Shown here: positions 1 to 8,065 of the stretch, in pieces
Position numbering within the stretch: position 1 is the stretch's first letter
Layout of the letters: every line of letters starts with the position of its first letter
Assembly (NCBI GenBank): GCA_963663605.2
Contig: CAXXVF010000002.1
Coordinates: forward strand, 2,542,001-2,606,000
Length of the DNA stretch: 64,000 nucleotides
Source: Sporobacter sp963663605
Lineage (GTDB): Bacteria > Bacillota > Clostridia > Oscillospirales > Oscillospiraceae
Direction: 5' to 3'
Notes under the pieces: generated by a model
The model's input: only the letters and a program-made list of their open reading frames with translations
The model's database searches: none
Told to the model about the DNA's origin: nothing
Translations under genes and position numbers: made by a program

Positions 1-13
1 CAACAGGGTTCAC
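1..13 (-). CDS. start of a possible ABC-2 permease gene (cut by window edge)
   Basis: A GTG at 13-11 overlaps the TGA of the ABC ATPase gene (GTGA overlap) and opens a frame reading M-N-P-V before the window ends. An ATPase of this type is usually followed by its permease, and many ABC-2 permeases begin with a similar MNP sequence. Only four codons are visible, so the identity rests on context. Confidence 0.3.
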
Positions 14-921
14 AGTGCGGCCTCCTCTCCGACGACTTTTATGAAGACGCTTTCGAGTGTCTCATGGTGCGGTGTCAACTCATACAGCCGGATATGTTGC
101 GCTGCCAGCAGCGCGGCGATTTCCGGGATTTGTTTGTTGCTTTGCAGCGCCAGCAGCATGCGGCCGTCCTCCCGCTGCGGCGGAACATCAATGTCAAATC
201 GTTCCCGCAGGCTGCGGCGGATTGCGTCGTCAAGCGGACCGCATCTGACGCTCAGCGTCACCTTTTCCAGCAGCATATTCTTCATCGGCCCGGATTTGAC
301 GATGGAACCCTTGTGGATGATAGCGATGTGGTCGCAGACTGCCTCCACTTCGCTGAGGAGATGGCTGTTTAAGAAAACCGTTGTCCCTTCTTCGCGGAGC
401 GCCAGAATGATATCCCGCACGTCCTTGCGGCCGATCGGGTCGAGCGCCGACGTGGGCTCGTCGAGAAATAAAAGCTGCGGGTCCGGCAGCAGCGCGCACG
501 CCAGTCCGATACGCTGCTGCATCCCCTTGCTGTAGCCGCCGACCTTATACTTTTCCTGCCCGGACAGCCCGACGCGCTTCAAAACGCGCTGGTTGCGCGC
601 CTTGTCGCGCTTCAGCCTGAACAGGCCGGCGTGGAAATCGAGCAGGTCCTCCCCCGTCATCCACGCTTGATACCGGAAATGCTCCGGCAGGTAGCCGAGC
701 CGGGCTCGCGTCCTGACGTCGCCCAGCGGCCGGCCCAACACCCGGCCTTTGCCGGACGTGGGGAAGACGAGGCCGGTCAGCATTTTAATCGTCGTGCTTT
801 TTCCGGCACCGTTCGGACCCAGAAAGCCATAAATCTGTCCTTCTTCGACGGACAGATTTATGGAACTCACGGCGACCTTGTTCTGATACGTTTTGCTCAG
901 ATTTTCGGTCTCGATGATCAT
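10..921 (-). CDS. ABC transporter ATP-binding protein
   Basis: This is a 303-residue ATPase subunit of an ABC-2 type exporter acting at the inner face of the membrane. It has a Walker A (GPNGAGKST, about residue 35), a signature motif (YSKGMQQR, about 130), a Walker B with D-loop (LLFLDEPTSALDP, about 150) and an H-loop His (NSHLLSE). The C-terminal 80 residues form the variable extension common in CcmA/NatA/YhaQ-like exporters. Its ATG shares one base with the stop of the upstream exported-protein gene, so the two are translationally coupled. The substrate cannot be told from the sequence. The DUF2975/XRE module upstream may control it. Confidence 0.9.
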   Translation of the reverse strand: MIIETENLSKTYQNKVAVSSINLSVEEGQIYGFLGPNGAGKSTTIKMLTGLVFPTSGKGRVLGRPLGDVRTRARLGYLPEHFRYQAWMTGEDLLDFHAGLFRLKRDKARNQRVLKRVGLSGQEKYKVGGYSKGMQQRIGLACALLPDPQLLFLDEPTSALDPIGRKDVRDIILALREEGTTVFLNSHLLSEVEAVCDHIAIIHKGSIVKSGPMKNMLLEKVTLSVRCGPLDDAIRRSLRERFDIDVPPQREDGRMLLALQSNKQIPEIAALLAAQHIRLYELTPHHETLESVFIKVVGEEAAL

Positions 922-1814
922 CAGGGGATGCTCCTCGCAATCCGGGAGAGCTCACTGTCGGACAACTGGCCGGCGAGGCAGTACAGCGTGCCGTTATGCG
1001 TCCAGATGAGTACAGATGTGTTCTCGTCCTGCAGCTGCGTCAGATGCGCATCGTCGGCAAAATCCGGCAGTTTGCCGAGCACCTGCGCGAGATCGGCTGT
1101 GGTATAAAGGTACCCCGTCGTGCCGCCAAGTCTGGTCTCGCGGCCAAGGCCCTCGATGACCGGCAGATAAATATCGCGGGTCTCCGGGTCGATCGCCTGA
1201 AGCTGAGCGTGCAGGTCGTCCGAAATAGCCGGGATACTCAGAAGGCTGACCTTAATAGCGTCCATGATGCCGGACGGGTCGTCGATGAAGACAGTTTGAG
1301 TCGCCAATAATACCACATCGGCATATTCGGCTATGATCGCGGGCGGCGTGCTGACGGCGACATCCGCACCGTCCGGGGCGCTGTCCAGCGGAACGGCCGC
1401 GCCGAGCCTGTGCAGCTCCGCGTTGATTTTATCCGTATCGACCGTTATGGTCTGCGTCTGGCTTCCGGCGGCATACAGCGCAGGCGTCTCGTCCTTCAGA
1501 GCTGTCGGCAGGTCAAACTGGAAATCTGTAAAGTCATCGACGCCTGAGATTTCTTTGAACCCGGAGGCAGCTTTTTCAAGGAGTCCGGACAGAGCGGATT
1601 CGGACACATCCGTATCCTGCGCTTCCTCCGCCTGATCGATGAACGTCATCAGACTCTGGAGATCATTTACAGTAATCTTGATTATTTTCGTCTCCGCGAC
1701 ACGGAAAATGGACAACGCGGATACGGCGGCCGCCCGTACCGGCGGGATCAGCACCATACAGGCGACGACTGTGACGGCGCACAGTAAAATAAGTTGTTTC
1801 CTGAACTTAACCAT
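921..1814 (-). CDS. predicted exported/membrane-anchored protein of unknown function
   Basis: This 297-residue protein starts at the ATG at 1814, which is preceded by AAGAAAGGA; an in-frame ATG further upstream lacks a comparable site. It begins with a short basic stretch (MVKFRKQ), then one hydrophobic helix at about residues 8-25, ending in a possible cleavage or anchor region. The remainder is acidic, extracytoplasmic in character and free of Cys. The stretch after the helix (SALSIFRV) resembles membrane-anchored proteins found beside ABC exporters in Clostridia. I recognise no catalytic motif. It lies between the XRE regulator and the ABC ATPase and overlaps the latter by one base, which suggests an accessory or sensing role in export. 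Confidence 0.7.
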   Translation of the reverse strand: MVKFRKQLILLCAVTVVACMVLIPPVRAAAVSALSIFRVAETKIIKITVNDLQSLMTFIDQAEEAQDTDVSESALSGLLEKAASGFKEISGVDDFTDFQFDLPTALKDETPALYAAGSQTQTITVDTDKINAELHRLGAAVPLDSAPDGADVAVSTPPAIIAEYADVVLLATQTVFIDDPSGIMDAIKVSLLSIPAISDDLHAQLQAIDPETRDIYLPVIEGLGRETRLGGTTGYLYTTADLAQVLGKLPDFADDAHLTQLQDENTSVLIWTHNGTLYCLAGQLSDSELSRIARSIP

Positions 1815-1872
1815 ATATAAATCCTTTCTTGATAAAGTGTGGTTGACCTTATAGTCCGGTTTAAACGGTTTA

Positions 1873-2103
1873 TTATGATGTTTTATCATGTACCTCCTTT
1901 TCTTCCCGAAATTCCAGGATATCGCCGGGCTGGCAGTCCAGCTCGCGGCAGACGGCCTCCAGCGTCGAAAACCGGATGGCGCGCGCCTTGCCGGTTTTTA
2001 AAATAGACAGGTTCGCCTGACTGAGGCCGATCCGTTCGGCCAGCTCGCCGGACGATATCTTCCGTTTGGCCATCATGACGTCGAGATTGACAACAATAGA
2101 CAT
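1873..2103 (-). CDS. XRE-family transcriptional regulator (YozG-like)
   Basis: This 76-residue protein is almost entirely one Cro/XRE helix-turn-helix. The helices cover about residues 8-65, with ISSGELAERIGLSQANLS as the DNA-binding pair and the typical ending LDCQPGDILEF. It starts 12 bases after the DUF2975 stop, behind a GGGGG ribosome site. This HTH type is commonly paired with a DUF2975 membrane protein in Firmicutes. The promoter upstream of the pair carries TTATCG half-sites that could be its own operator. Confidence 0.9.
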   Translation of the reverse strand: MSIVVNLDVMMAKRKISSGELAERIGLSQANLSILKTGKARAIRFSTLEAVCRELDCQPGDILEFREEKEVHDKTS

Positions 2104-2115
2104 AGACCCGGCCCC

Positions 2116-2556
2116 CTAAATCGTAAAATCCGCGTCGTCCTGCAGAGAGACCGCCCGTGAAAACACGTTTTTCACGACCCGGACGATGAGCCCCATAAAC
2201 GCCGCCGCTACCGAAACCATGATCCACGAGATATAATAGAAGCTTGAAGCCAGGCTGATCACGGCGCCCGCAAAGCAGTACCAGGAGATATAGCGGAGAC
2301 TGTCGACATTCTTTTGTATAAAGACTTTTCCTTTTTCAATCCTTCGCAGCAGGCGAAACAGACTGACGAGAAGCAGCGCTGCGGGGATCGCGCCGACGTA
2401 TATCGTTAAAAGAAAATAAACCGCTCCGGATTCGTCCATGAATGTAAACATCCTGTTTACAAGCCATGGCGCAAAAGCAGCCACGGCCACAAGCGCCGCC
2501 ATAAATAAAACGACGGCAATCCGGCTTAACAGGATCGATTTGCTGTCCGTCCACAT
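2116..2556 (-). CDS. DUF2975 membrane protein
   Basis: This is a 146-residue integral membrane protein with four hydrophobic segments, roughly residues 8-30, 45-65, 90-108 and 113-135. It fits the DUF2975 family. The start at 2556 is chosen because AAAAAGGAGG precedes it, and the longer reading frame upstream runs across the promoter. It heads an operon with the small XRE regulator. Members of this pair are thought to form a regulatory unit, but the signal is unknown. Confidence 0.8.
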   Translation of the reverse strand: MWTDSKSILLSRIAVVLFMAALVAVAAFAPWLVNRMFTFMDESGAVYFLLTIYVGAIPAALLLVSLFRLLRRIEKGKVFIQKNVDSLRYISWYCFAGAVISLASSFYYISWIMVSVAAAFMGLIVRVVKNVFSRAVSLQDDADFTI

Positions 2557-2590
2557 GTTGTTTTCCTCCTTTTTGTAAATTACCGGCATC

Positions 2591-2619
2591 AGTATAGCAG
2601 AAGTATTATCGAAATGCAA
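2591..2619 (-). promoter_or_regulatory. sigma-A promoter of the DUF2975-XRE operon
   Basis: On the minus strand the -35 TTGCAT (2619-2614) and -10 TATACT (2596-2591) are 17 bases apart and lie about 35 bases upstream of the DUF2975 start codon. Confidence 0.65.
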
Positions 2620-2645
2620 TAGTAATTTATCGAATAACGATAAAT
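2604..2645. promoter_or_regulatory. putative operator with three TTATCG half-sites
   Basis: An inverted repeat ATTTATCG/CGATAAAT (2625-2632 and 2638-2645, 5-base spacer) lies just upstream of the -35. A further half-site, TATTATCG (2604-2611), lies inside the promoter spacer exactly 21 bases from the first, on the same face of the helix. The position suits autorepression by the XRE protein; the assignment is inferred. Confidence 0.45.
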
Positions 2646-2659
2646 ATTTTTCGTTAATT

Positions 2660-2704
2660 ATAATATACCGGCAGGCGTACGTGCTGCGCCTGCCGGTATA
2701 TTAT
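2660..2704 (-). terminator. terminator of the spoIIA operon
   Basis: A perfect 18-bp stem (2660-2677 with 2687-2704, loop of 9) lies 33 bases after the sigF stop. Its outer arms are A/T and its core is GC-rich (CCGGCAGGCG), and the minus-strand 3' side is T-rich. Confidence 0.8.
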
Positions 2705-2736
2705 TGTCCGGTATAAAAGGATGAACGAATGACGGT

Positions 2737-3444
2737 TTATACAAGCTGGACGCGCAGCTGCTCCACGGCGCGGCGTTCAAGCCGCGAAACCTGAACCTGC
2801 GATACCTTCAGGATGCGTGCGGCCGCTTCCTGCGTCATCCCTCTGTAATATCGCAGCCGGATGACCATCTGTTCCTTTTCGGGAAGCGTCCGGATCGCTT
2901 CCCTGAGTGAGACCTGTTCGATCAGGTTTTCCTCCTGGAACCAGTCGCCGAGGACGTTTTCAAGTGTGAAGCCGTCCTCGCCTGTTTCCCTTTGGAGAGA
3001 TTCCGGCGTGCCGGTTGCCGTTTCGGCCACCGCTATCTCTTCGATGGTAATGCCCGTTTCATCGGACAGCTCCGATAGCGTCGGTTCGCGGCCAAGGCGC
3101 TGTTCCAAAGAACTTTTTGCGCTTCTGATGGCGTGTGCGCGTTCCTTGATGCTCCGGCTGACCTTGATGCTGCCGTCGTCACGCAGAAAACGGCGGATCT
3201 CTCCTGCGATCTTCGGCACCGCATAGGTAGAAAACTGCGTGCCGAAGGCAGGGTCAAAACCGTCCACGGCCTTTAAAAACCCGACGCAGCCAAGCTGATA
3301 TAAATCATCCGGATCGACGCCGCGTCCGAAATACCGGCGCGCAATGCTCCAGATAAGGCCGGAATTCAGCGTTACCATCTCGTCGGCCGCCTCCCGGTCG
3401 CCGTTTTTTGCGGCCATCAGACGGTCAAGCGCTTCCTGCTCCAT
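2737..3444 (-). CDS. sigF: sporulation sigma factor F
   Basis: This is a 235-residue sigma-70 family protein of the SigF/SpoIIAC type, the first forespore-specific sigma factor. It shows region 2 (DDLYQLGCVGFLKAVDGFDP, about 46-65, then the FSTYAVPKI element), region 3, and a C-terminal region 4.2 helix-turn-helix (MTQEAAARILKVSQVQVS, about 203-220). It is the last gene of spoIIAA-spoIIAB-sigF, and its ATG shares a base with the spoIIAB stop. By family knowledge it is held inactive by SpoIIAB and released when SpoIIE dephosphorylates SpoIIAA. SigG is the nearest alternative, but the operon context settles on SigF. Confidence 0.95.
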   Translation of the reverse strand: MEQEALDRLMAAKNGDREAADEMVTLNSGLIWSIARRYFGRGVDPDDLYQLGCVGFLKAVDGFDPAFGTQFSTYAVPKIAGEIRRFLRDDGSIKVSRSIKERAHAIRSAKSSLEQRLGREPTLSELSDETGITIEEIAVAETATGTPESLQRETGEDGFTLENVLGDWFQEENLIEQVSLREAIRTLPEKEQMVIRLRYYRGMTQEAAARILKVSQVQVSRLERRAVEQLRVQLV

Positions 3445-3884
3445 TACTTTTGGCTGATCCGGACGGATATCTTCCGGCGCATGACGACGGTTGTGCCGCG
3501 CCCGGGCGCGGACCGAACGCGCAGGTTGTCCATGAAGCTCTCCATGATCGTAAACCCCATCCCGCTGCGGTCGTCGCCGCCGGTCGTGAACATCGGAGAC
3601 CGTGCGCGCGCCACGTCCTCGATTCCGCAGCCCCAGTCCCGCACGGTGATCTCGATCGAATTGTCGTCAAACAGACGCGCGCGAACCATGATCCGGCCAA
3701 GCGTATCCGGGTATGCGTGAACGATGCAGTTGGTGACCGCTTCGCTCACGGCCGTTTTGATGTCGCCCAGTTCCTCCAGCGTCGGGTCGAGCTGGGCGGC
3801 AAAACACGCAAGGGCCGTCCGGGCAAAGCTTTCGTTGGAAGACCGGCTCAAAAACTCGATCTTAATACGGTTGGTCTCGGTCAT
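3444..3884 (-). CDS. spoIIAB: anti-sigma F factor, serine kinase SpoIIAB
   Basis: This 146-residue GHKL-family ATPase/kinase binds and inhibits sigma F and phosphorylates the anti-anti-sigma factor SpoIIAA. The N-box (EAVTNCIVHAY, about 48-58), G1 box (VRDWGCGIEDV, about 81-91) and G2 region (GMGFTIMESFMD, about 108-119) are all present, and the length matches the family. It lies five bases after spoIIAA and overlaps sigF by one base. Nothing essential is missing. Confidence 0.95.
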   Translation of the reverse strand: MTETNRIKIEFLSRSSNESFARTALACFAAQLDPTLEELGDIKTAVSEAVTNCIVHAYPDTLGRIMVRARLFDDNSIEITVRDWGCGIEDVARARSPMFTTGGDDRSGMGFTIMESFMDNLRVRSAPGRGTTVVMRRKISVRISQK

Positions 3885-3889
3885 ATGTA

Positions 3890-4213
3890 TCAGGCCTCCT
3901 TCGTCACGGCGGTTATTTTAACAATGCGTTCGACGCCGGATGCGTCCAGGACGCGCCGGGGCTGCTTGGCGACGTTCTCAACGCGCAGCTTGCCGCCCAC
4001 TTCTTTCATCCGTCTGAACGTTTTGAGCACGACCGCAATGCCCGACGAGTCCATGAAGGATAAAGCCTTTAAATCCAATATGGTCTCGCTTGGCAGATGC
4101 GCGTCGATCTTCTCTTCGATATAGGCAACGACTCTTTTTGCCTCATGGTGGTCCAGCTCGCCGTCAAAGCGGACGGTCAGGATACCGTCGTCATAAGACG
4201 CTCTGAGTATCAT
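3890..4213 (-). CDS. spoIIAA: anti-sigma F factor antagonist SpoIIAA
   Basis: This is a 107-residue STAS-domain protein. The motif FMDSSGIAVVL contains the Ser (second of the SS pair) that SpoIIAB phosphorylates and SpoIIE dephosphorylates. The ATG at 4213 is chosen because GGGGAGGTG precedes it and it gives the standard length; the frame stays open further upstream into a hairpin. It is the first gene of the spoIIA operon. I see no clear sigma-H promoter in the 130 bases between valS and this gene. Confidence 0.95.
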   Translation of the reverse strand: MILRASYDDGILTVRFDGELDHHEAKRVVAYIEEKIDAHLPSETILDLKALSFMDSSGIAVVLKTFRRMKEVGGKLRVENVAKQPRRVLDASGVERIVKITAVTKEA

Positions 4214-4241
4214 CACGACACCTCCCCAGGTTTTGTGTATA

Positions 4242-4278
4242 AAAATACCCGTGTACAAGCTATGTACACGGGTATTTT
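4242..4278. terminator. terminator hairpin between valS and spoIIAA
   Basis: A perfect 16-bp stem (AAAATACCCGTGTACA at 4242-4257 with its complement at 4263-4278, loop AGCTA) is followed on the minus strand by a T-rich tail. It should end valS transcripts. It sits only about 30 bases before the spoIIAA start codon, so any spoIIA promoter between the genes must fire very close to it. Confidence 0.8.
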
Positions 4279-4345
4279 ATATGATTTATGCCGCAGTTTA
4301 TGTCGGGAAGTGACGCCGTCGCGTTTTATTGCGGGACGCCAGGCG

Positions 4346-6967
4346 CTAAAAAGTAAGCGACTTCAGGCTTTCCTCAAGATTCTCGATAAGCGCCTGGGCC
4401 TTGTCGGCGCGTTCGCGTTCGGCGTTGACGACGTTCTCCGGCGCTTTGGACGTAAACTTTTCATTCTGGAGCTTGGCACGTGTTTTCTCAAGATCCTCGC
4501 GCGCTTTTTTAAGCGATTTTTCGATACGCTCGCGTTCCTTTTCCAGATCGACAAGCTCGGCCATCGGCATATACAGCTTTGCCTCATCCGTGACGACGGT
4601 GACCATGCCGTCCGTCTTTTCCGGCGGCGTATTTGTTATTTCCAGCTCACCGGCGAAAGCAAGCTTGGACAGATAGACGCGACCGGCCTCGAAAACGTCC
4701 GTTTTGTCCGTTGTGATAATAAGACGCGGCTTTTTGGACGGCGGTACGTTCATTTCCGCGCGCTGTGCGCGCACCGCGCGGACGGCGGCCATAATGATTT
4801 CAAAGTTTGCTTCATCGTCAGGGAAGGCCAGCGTTTCATTGTATGACGGATACTTTTCGATCATGAGCGCTTCGCCCTCATGCGGCAGCGCCTGCCAGAT
4901 CTCCTCGGTGATAAACGGCATGAACGGATGCAGGAGCTTCAGTATCTCAATGAGAACATAAAGAAGTACCTTTTGAGCGCCGGTTTTCGCTTCCGCGTCG
5001 TCGCCGTTCAGGCGCGGCTTTGTCAGCTCGATATACCAGTCACAGTAGCTGTCCCAGATAAAATCGTAGATCTTTGACGCGGCGATGCCCAGCTCGAACT
5101 TGCCCATGTTTTCGGAAACTTCGCGTGCGAGCGTGTTGAACTTGGAGACGATCCATTTGTCCTCCAGCTCAAGCCTCTTCGGCAGCGCGTTTTTGTCGAT
5201 CGTCAGGTTCATCATGACGAAGCGGCTGGCGTTCCAGATCTTGTTGGCGAAGTTGCGCATGGCCTCGCAGCGCTCCGGATAATAGCGCATATCGTTGCCG
5301 GGCGAGTTGCCTGTGACGATATTGAATCGCAGCGCGTCCGCTCCATATGTCTCGATAACCTCGAGGGGGTCGACGCCGTTGCCGAGAGACTTCGACATCT
5401 TCCGGCCCTGCGCATCGCGGATGAGGCCGTGGTACAAAACTGTTTTGAACGGCTCTTCTTTCATGTGTTCCATGCCGGAAAAGATCATGCGCGAGACCCA
5501 GAAAAAGATGATGTCATAGCCCGTGACAAGGACGCTCGTCGGATAAAAGTAGTCAAGCTCCGGCGTTTTGTCCGGCCAGCCGAGCGTCGAAAACGGCCAC
5601 AGGGCCGACGAGAACCACGTGTCCAGCACGTCCTCGTCGCGGGTGATGTTTTTGCTTCCGCAATTTTCGCATTTTGTTGGGTCGGTACGGGTGACTGTGA
5701 CGTGATCGCAGTCGCCGCAATACCAAGCCGGGATCTGATGGCCCCACCACAGCTGACGGGAGATACACCAGTCGTGCGCGTTCGTCATCCAGTTGTTATA
5801 AATCTTTACAAAGCGCTCCGGAACGAATTTTATCCGCCCGTCTTCGACGACGGCGAGCGCGTCCTTGGCCAAAGGCGGCATTTTGACGAACCACTGGGGA
5901 GATGTGATCGGTTCTACGGTCGTGCCGCAGCGATAGCAAGCGCCGACGTTTCTCGTATGCTCCTCGATTTTAACGAGCAGGCCGAGCGCATCCAAATCTT
6001 TGACGATCTGTTTCCGCGCATCGTAGCGGTCGAGCCCGTTGTACTTGCCGCCGTTTATTATTTTAGCGTTCTCGTTGAGCACCAGTATCTGTTCCAGATT
6101 GTGGCGGAGACCGACCTCGAAGTCGTTCGGGTCGTGGCAGGGCGTCATCTTGACGCAGCCGGTGCCGAATTCTTTATCCACATATTCGTCGGCCACGACC
6201 GGCATCTCCCGGTCCATGAGCGGGAGGATGACCGTCTTGCCGATGAGGTGCCGGTATCGTTCGTCGTCCGGATGGACGGCGACGCCGGTGTCGCCCAACA
6301 TGGTTTCCGGGCGCGTCGTCGCGACGACGACGTATTCGTCGGAGTCCTTGACGGGGTATTTGATATACCAGAAATGGCCGGTCTGTTCCTCATGCTCGAC
6401 TTCCGTGTCCGACAAAGCCGTTGTACAGGTCGGGCACCAGTTGATGATGCGGTTGCCTTTGTAGATGAGTCCCTTTTCGTACAGGGAGACAAAAACCTCG
6501 CGGACAGCCCTGGAACAGCCGGCGTCCATTGTGAAGCGCTCTCGGTCCCAGTCGCACGAACAGCCAAGGGTCTTGAGCTGCTCGACGATCCTGCTGCCGA
6601 ACTTTTTCTTCCAGTCCCACACGCGCTCTAAAAACGCCTCGCGTCCGAGATCGTATCGCGTAAGGCCTTCCTTGCGAAGTTCCGCCTCGACCTTGATCTG
6701 AGTGGCGATACCGGCGTGATCCGTCCCGGGCACCCACAGCGCCGCGTATCCCTGCATGCGCTTATAGCGAATGAGGACATCCTGCAGCGTCTCGTCAAAG
6801 GCGTGCCCGAGGTGGAGCTGGCCTGTTACGTTCGGCGGCGGTATCACAATGGTGAACGGCGCCTTTGAAGGGTCGATAACCCCCTTGAAGTACCCGCCGT
6901 CTACCCACAGTTTGTAGATATCCTTTTCCACCTGTTTGGGGTCGTACACTTTCGGCAATTCTCTCAT
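4346..6967 (-). CDS. valS: valyl-tRNA synthetase
   Basis: This 873-residue class I synthetase charges tRNA-Val. The HIGH-type motif is HLGH in PPNVTGQLHLGHAF (about residue 52) and the KMSKS loop is GRKMSKSLGNG (about 524). An editing domain lies between them, with Cys pairs (CYRCGT, CGDC, CENC) that probably bind zinc. An anticodon-binding domain follows, then a C-terminal coiled-coil arm (about 805-873) rich in Lys, Glu and Arg. The length is normal. It has its own consensus promoter and a leader terminator just upstream, which may attenuate expression; no T-box sequence is present. Confidence 0.97.
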   Translation of the reverse strand: MRELPKVYDPKQVEKDIYKLWVDGGYFKGVIDPSKAPFTIVIPPPNVTGQLHLGHAFDETLQDVLIRYKRMQGYAALWVPGTDHAGIATQIKVEAELRKEGLTRYDLGREAFLERVWDWKKKFGSRIVEQLKTLGCSCDWDRERFTMDAGCSRAVREVFVSLYEKGLIYKGNRIINWCPTCTTALSDTEVEHEEQTGHFWYIKYPVKDSDEYVVVATTRPETMLGDTGVAVHPDDERYRHLIGKTVILPLMDREMPVVADEYVDKEFGTGCVKMTPCHDPNDFEVGLRHNLEQILVLNENAKIINGGKYNGLDRYDARKQIVKDLDALGLLVKIEEHTRNVGACYRCGTTVEPITSPQWFVKMPPLAKDALAVVEDGRIKFVPERFVKIYNNWMTNAHDWCISRQLWWGHQIPAWYCGDCDHVTVTRTDPTKCENCGSKNITRDEDVLDTWFSSALWPFSTLGWPDKTPELDYFYPTSVLVTGYDIIFFWVSRMIFSGMEHMKEEPFKTVLYHGLIRDAQGRKMSKSLGNGVDPLEVIETYGADALRFNIVTGNSPGNDMRYYPERCEAMRNFANKIWNASRFVMMNLTIDKNALPKRLELEDKWIVSKFNTLAREVSENMGKFELGIAASKIYDFIWDSYCDWYIELTKPRLNGDDAEAKTGAQKVLLYVLIEILKLLHPFMPFITEEIWQALPHEGEALMIEKYPSYNETLAFPDDEANFEIIMAAVRAVRAQRAEMNVPPSKKPRLIITTDKTDVFEAGRVYLSKLAFAGELEITNTPPEKTDGMVTVVTDEAKLYMPMAELVDLEKERERIEKSLKKAREDLEKTRAKLQNEKFTSKAPENVVNAERERADKAQALIENLEESLKSLTF

Positions 6968-6994
6968 AAAAAACCTCTCCCGGCCTATCTGATA

Positions 6995-7022
6995 AAAAAC
7001 GCCACGGGATATCCCCGGGCGC
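6995..7022 (-). terminator. intrinsic terminator in the valS leader
   Basis: On the minus strand a GC-rich stem (GCGCCCGGG/CCCGTGGCG with loop GATAT, slightly imperfect) is followed by TTTTTT. It begins about 20 bases after the predicted valS transcription start and ends about 27 bases before the ATG. It could end read-through from the EFR1 gene or act as an attenuator for valS. Confidence 0.7.
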
Positions 7023-7047
7023 TTTCTGGTATCCGCTTTACTGTGGA

Positions 7048-7076
7048 ATTATAGATGAATTTAAAAATATTGTCAA
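7048..7076 (-). promoter_or_regulatory. consensus sigma-A promoter of valS
   Basis: The minus strand carries exact TTGACA (7076-7071), a 17-base spacer, and exact TATAAT (7053-7048). The -35 overlaps the last codons of the EFR1 gene. A perfect consensus predicts strong constitutive initiation near 7041. Confidence 0.9.
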
Positions 7077-7924
7077 GCCTTGGACGCTTTGTTTCGGCTA
7101 AGCTGCTGCGCCATAATTTCAGACGCGGTTATTTCCGGATTTGTATAGTAATAGTCTTTTGCCACGAGCGCTCCCTTGATTGCTTTTGAAGGGCACCAGT
7201 CGAAGCATGCGAGACAATTTTCGCACCGGCCAAGCCAAACGGGCCTGCCATCTTTGAGTTTGATATTGCCCGCGGGACAAACACGTACGCAAAGACCGCA
7301 GCCGGTACAATTCCCGGTTGCTTGAAAACAGCGGTCAGCCGAATGGATCAGCGCGTCCAATTCTGTTTCCGCAGTTAGACCGGAGTACCCGGCAAGAGAG
7401 GCTTTGACCTTTATAACCAGGGATTCATGAATATGTATCAACACTTTATCCAGCAGGCTGTTTTTGTATACAACCCGTTTCCCTGCTTTAACAGCTGCTG
7501 CAAGTTTACCGATTTTTGAAACGCTTTTATTAATCAGCCGCTTGTTATTGACCCAGGGCTTTTTAAAAGCGTTCTGCGGCATATGTATTCCGTATGCTGC
7601 GGACAGCTCCCCGCCGTTGGAGCGAATAATTTCTTTCAGGGTTTTAAGCGACTGGCCGCCGCAGCCGCCGTAATTACACAGGGCGAAAACATACTTTTTC
7701 TCGATGTGCCGGAGTTTGCGCGCAAACGCCTTTACGGCTGCGGGCAGATCGTTATAGTAAACGGGATAGACAATACCAAAGATATCCGTGTCCGGGCAAA
7801 CCGCCTCGTTGTCGGACGTCGAAACGATCGGAATAAGCGCTCCGTCTAAAAGACGAGCCGCCTCTTTGGCAAGGTATAAGGTATTGCCGGTACCGGAAAA
7901 GTAATAGATGACCAATTTACCCAT
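7073..7924 (-). CDS. EFR1 family ferrodoxin (flavodoxin plus 2x[4Fe-4S])
   Basis: This 283-residue cytoplasmic electron carrier begins with a flavodoxin-like domain (IYYFSGTGNTLYLAKE, residues 5-20, is the FMN phosphate loop). It ends with two ferredoxin motifs, CTGCGLCVRVCP (about 206) and CENCLACFDWCP (about 235), each binding a [4Fe-4S] cluster. The architecture is that of the EFR1 family found in anaerobes, whose partners are usually unknown. It lies downstream of trxB-trxA on the same strand, separated by a long inverted repeat. That suggests, but does not show, a role in low-potential electron supply. Confidence 0.88.
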   Translation of the reverse strand: MGKLVIYYFSGTGNTLYLAKEAARLLDGALIPIVSTSDNEAVCPDTDIFGIVYPVYYNDLPAAVKAFARKLRHIEKKYVFALCNYGGCGGQSLKTLKEIIRSNGGELSAAYGIHMPQNAFKKPWVNNKRLINKSVSKIGKLAAAVKAGKRVVYKNSLLDKVLIHIHESLVIKVKASLAGYSGLTAETELDALIHSADRCFQATGNCTGCGLCVRVCPAGNIKLKDGRPVWLGRCENCLACFDWCPSKAIKGALVAKDYYYTNPEITASEIMAQQLSRNKASKA

Positions 7925-7943
7925 ATGAATACCTCATAGTGGA

Positions 7944-8010
7944 AAAAAACCGCAATCGAAAACGGCAAGGGCCATTAGGGGCTATGACGTTTCCATTTTG
8001 CGGTTTTGTT
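7944..8010. terminator. long imperfect inverted repeat, probable trxBA terminator
   Basis: Two arms of about 30 bases pair: AAAACCGCAA with TTGCGGTTTT outside, GAAAACG with CGTTTCC and AGGGCC with GGGGCT inside. On the minus strand GCGGTTTTTTT gives a terminator tail after trxA, and the plus strand also carries a T-rich tail. The arms are long for a terminator, so a decayed mobile palindrome is possible. Confidence 0.6.
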
Positions 8011-8065
8011 TTAGAAGATATTGTTCGACTTGGATTAATTAAAAGGTTGGCGAGCCGCCAGTTTC

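Noticed and set aside
5429..6631. 400-codon open frame on the plus strand
   Set aside because: It lies wholly antisense to valS, has no ribosome site and no recognisable domain; long antisense frames are common in GC-rich genes.
6968..7072. T-box riboswitch upstream of valS
   Set aside because: The leader is only about 75 bases and lacks the T-box sequence and specifier stem.
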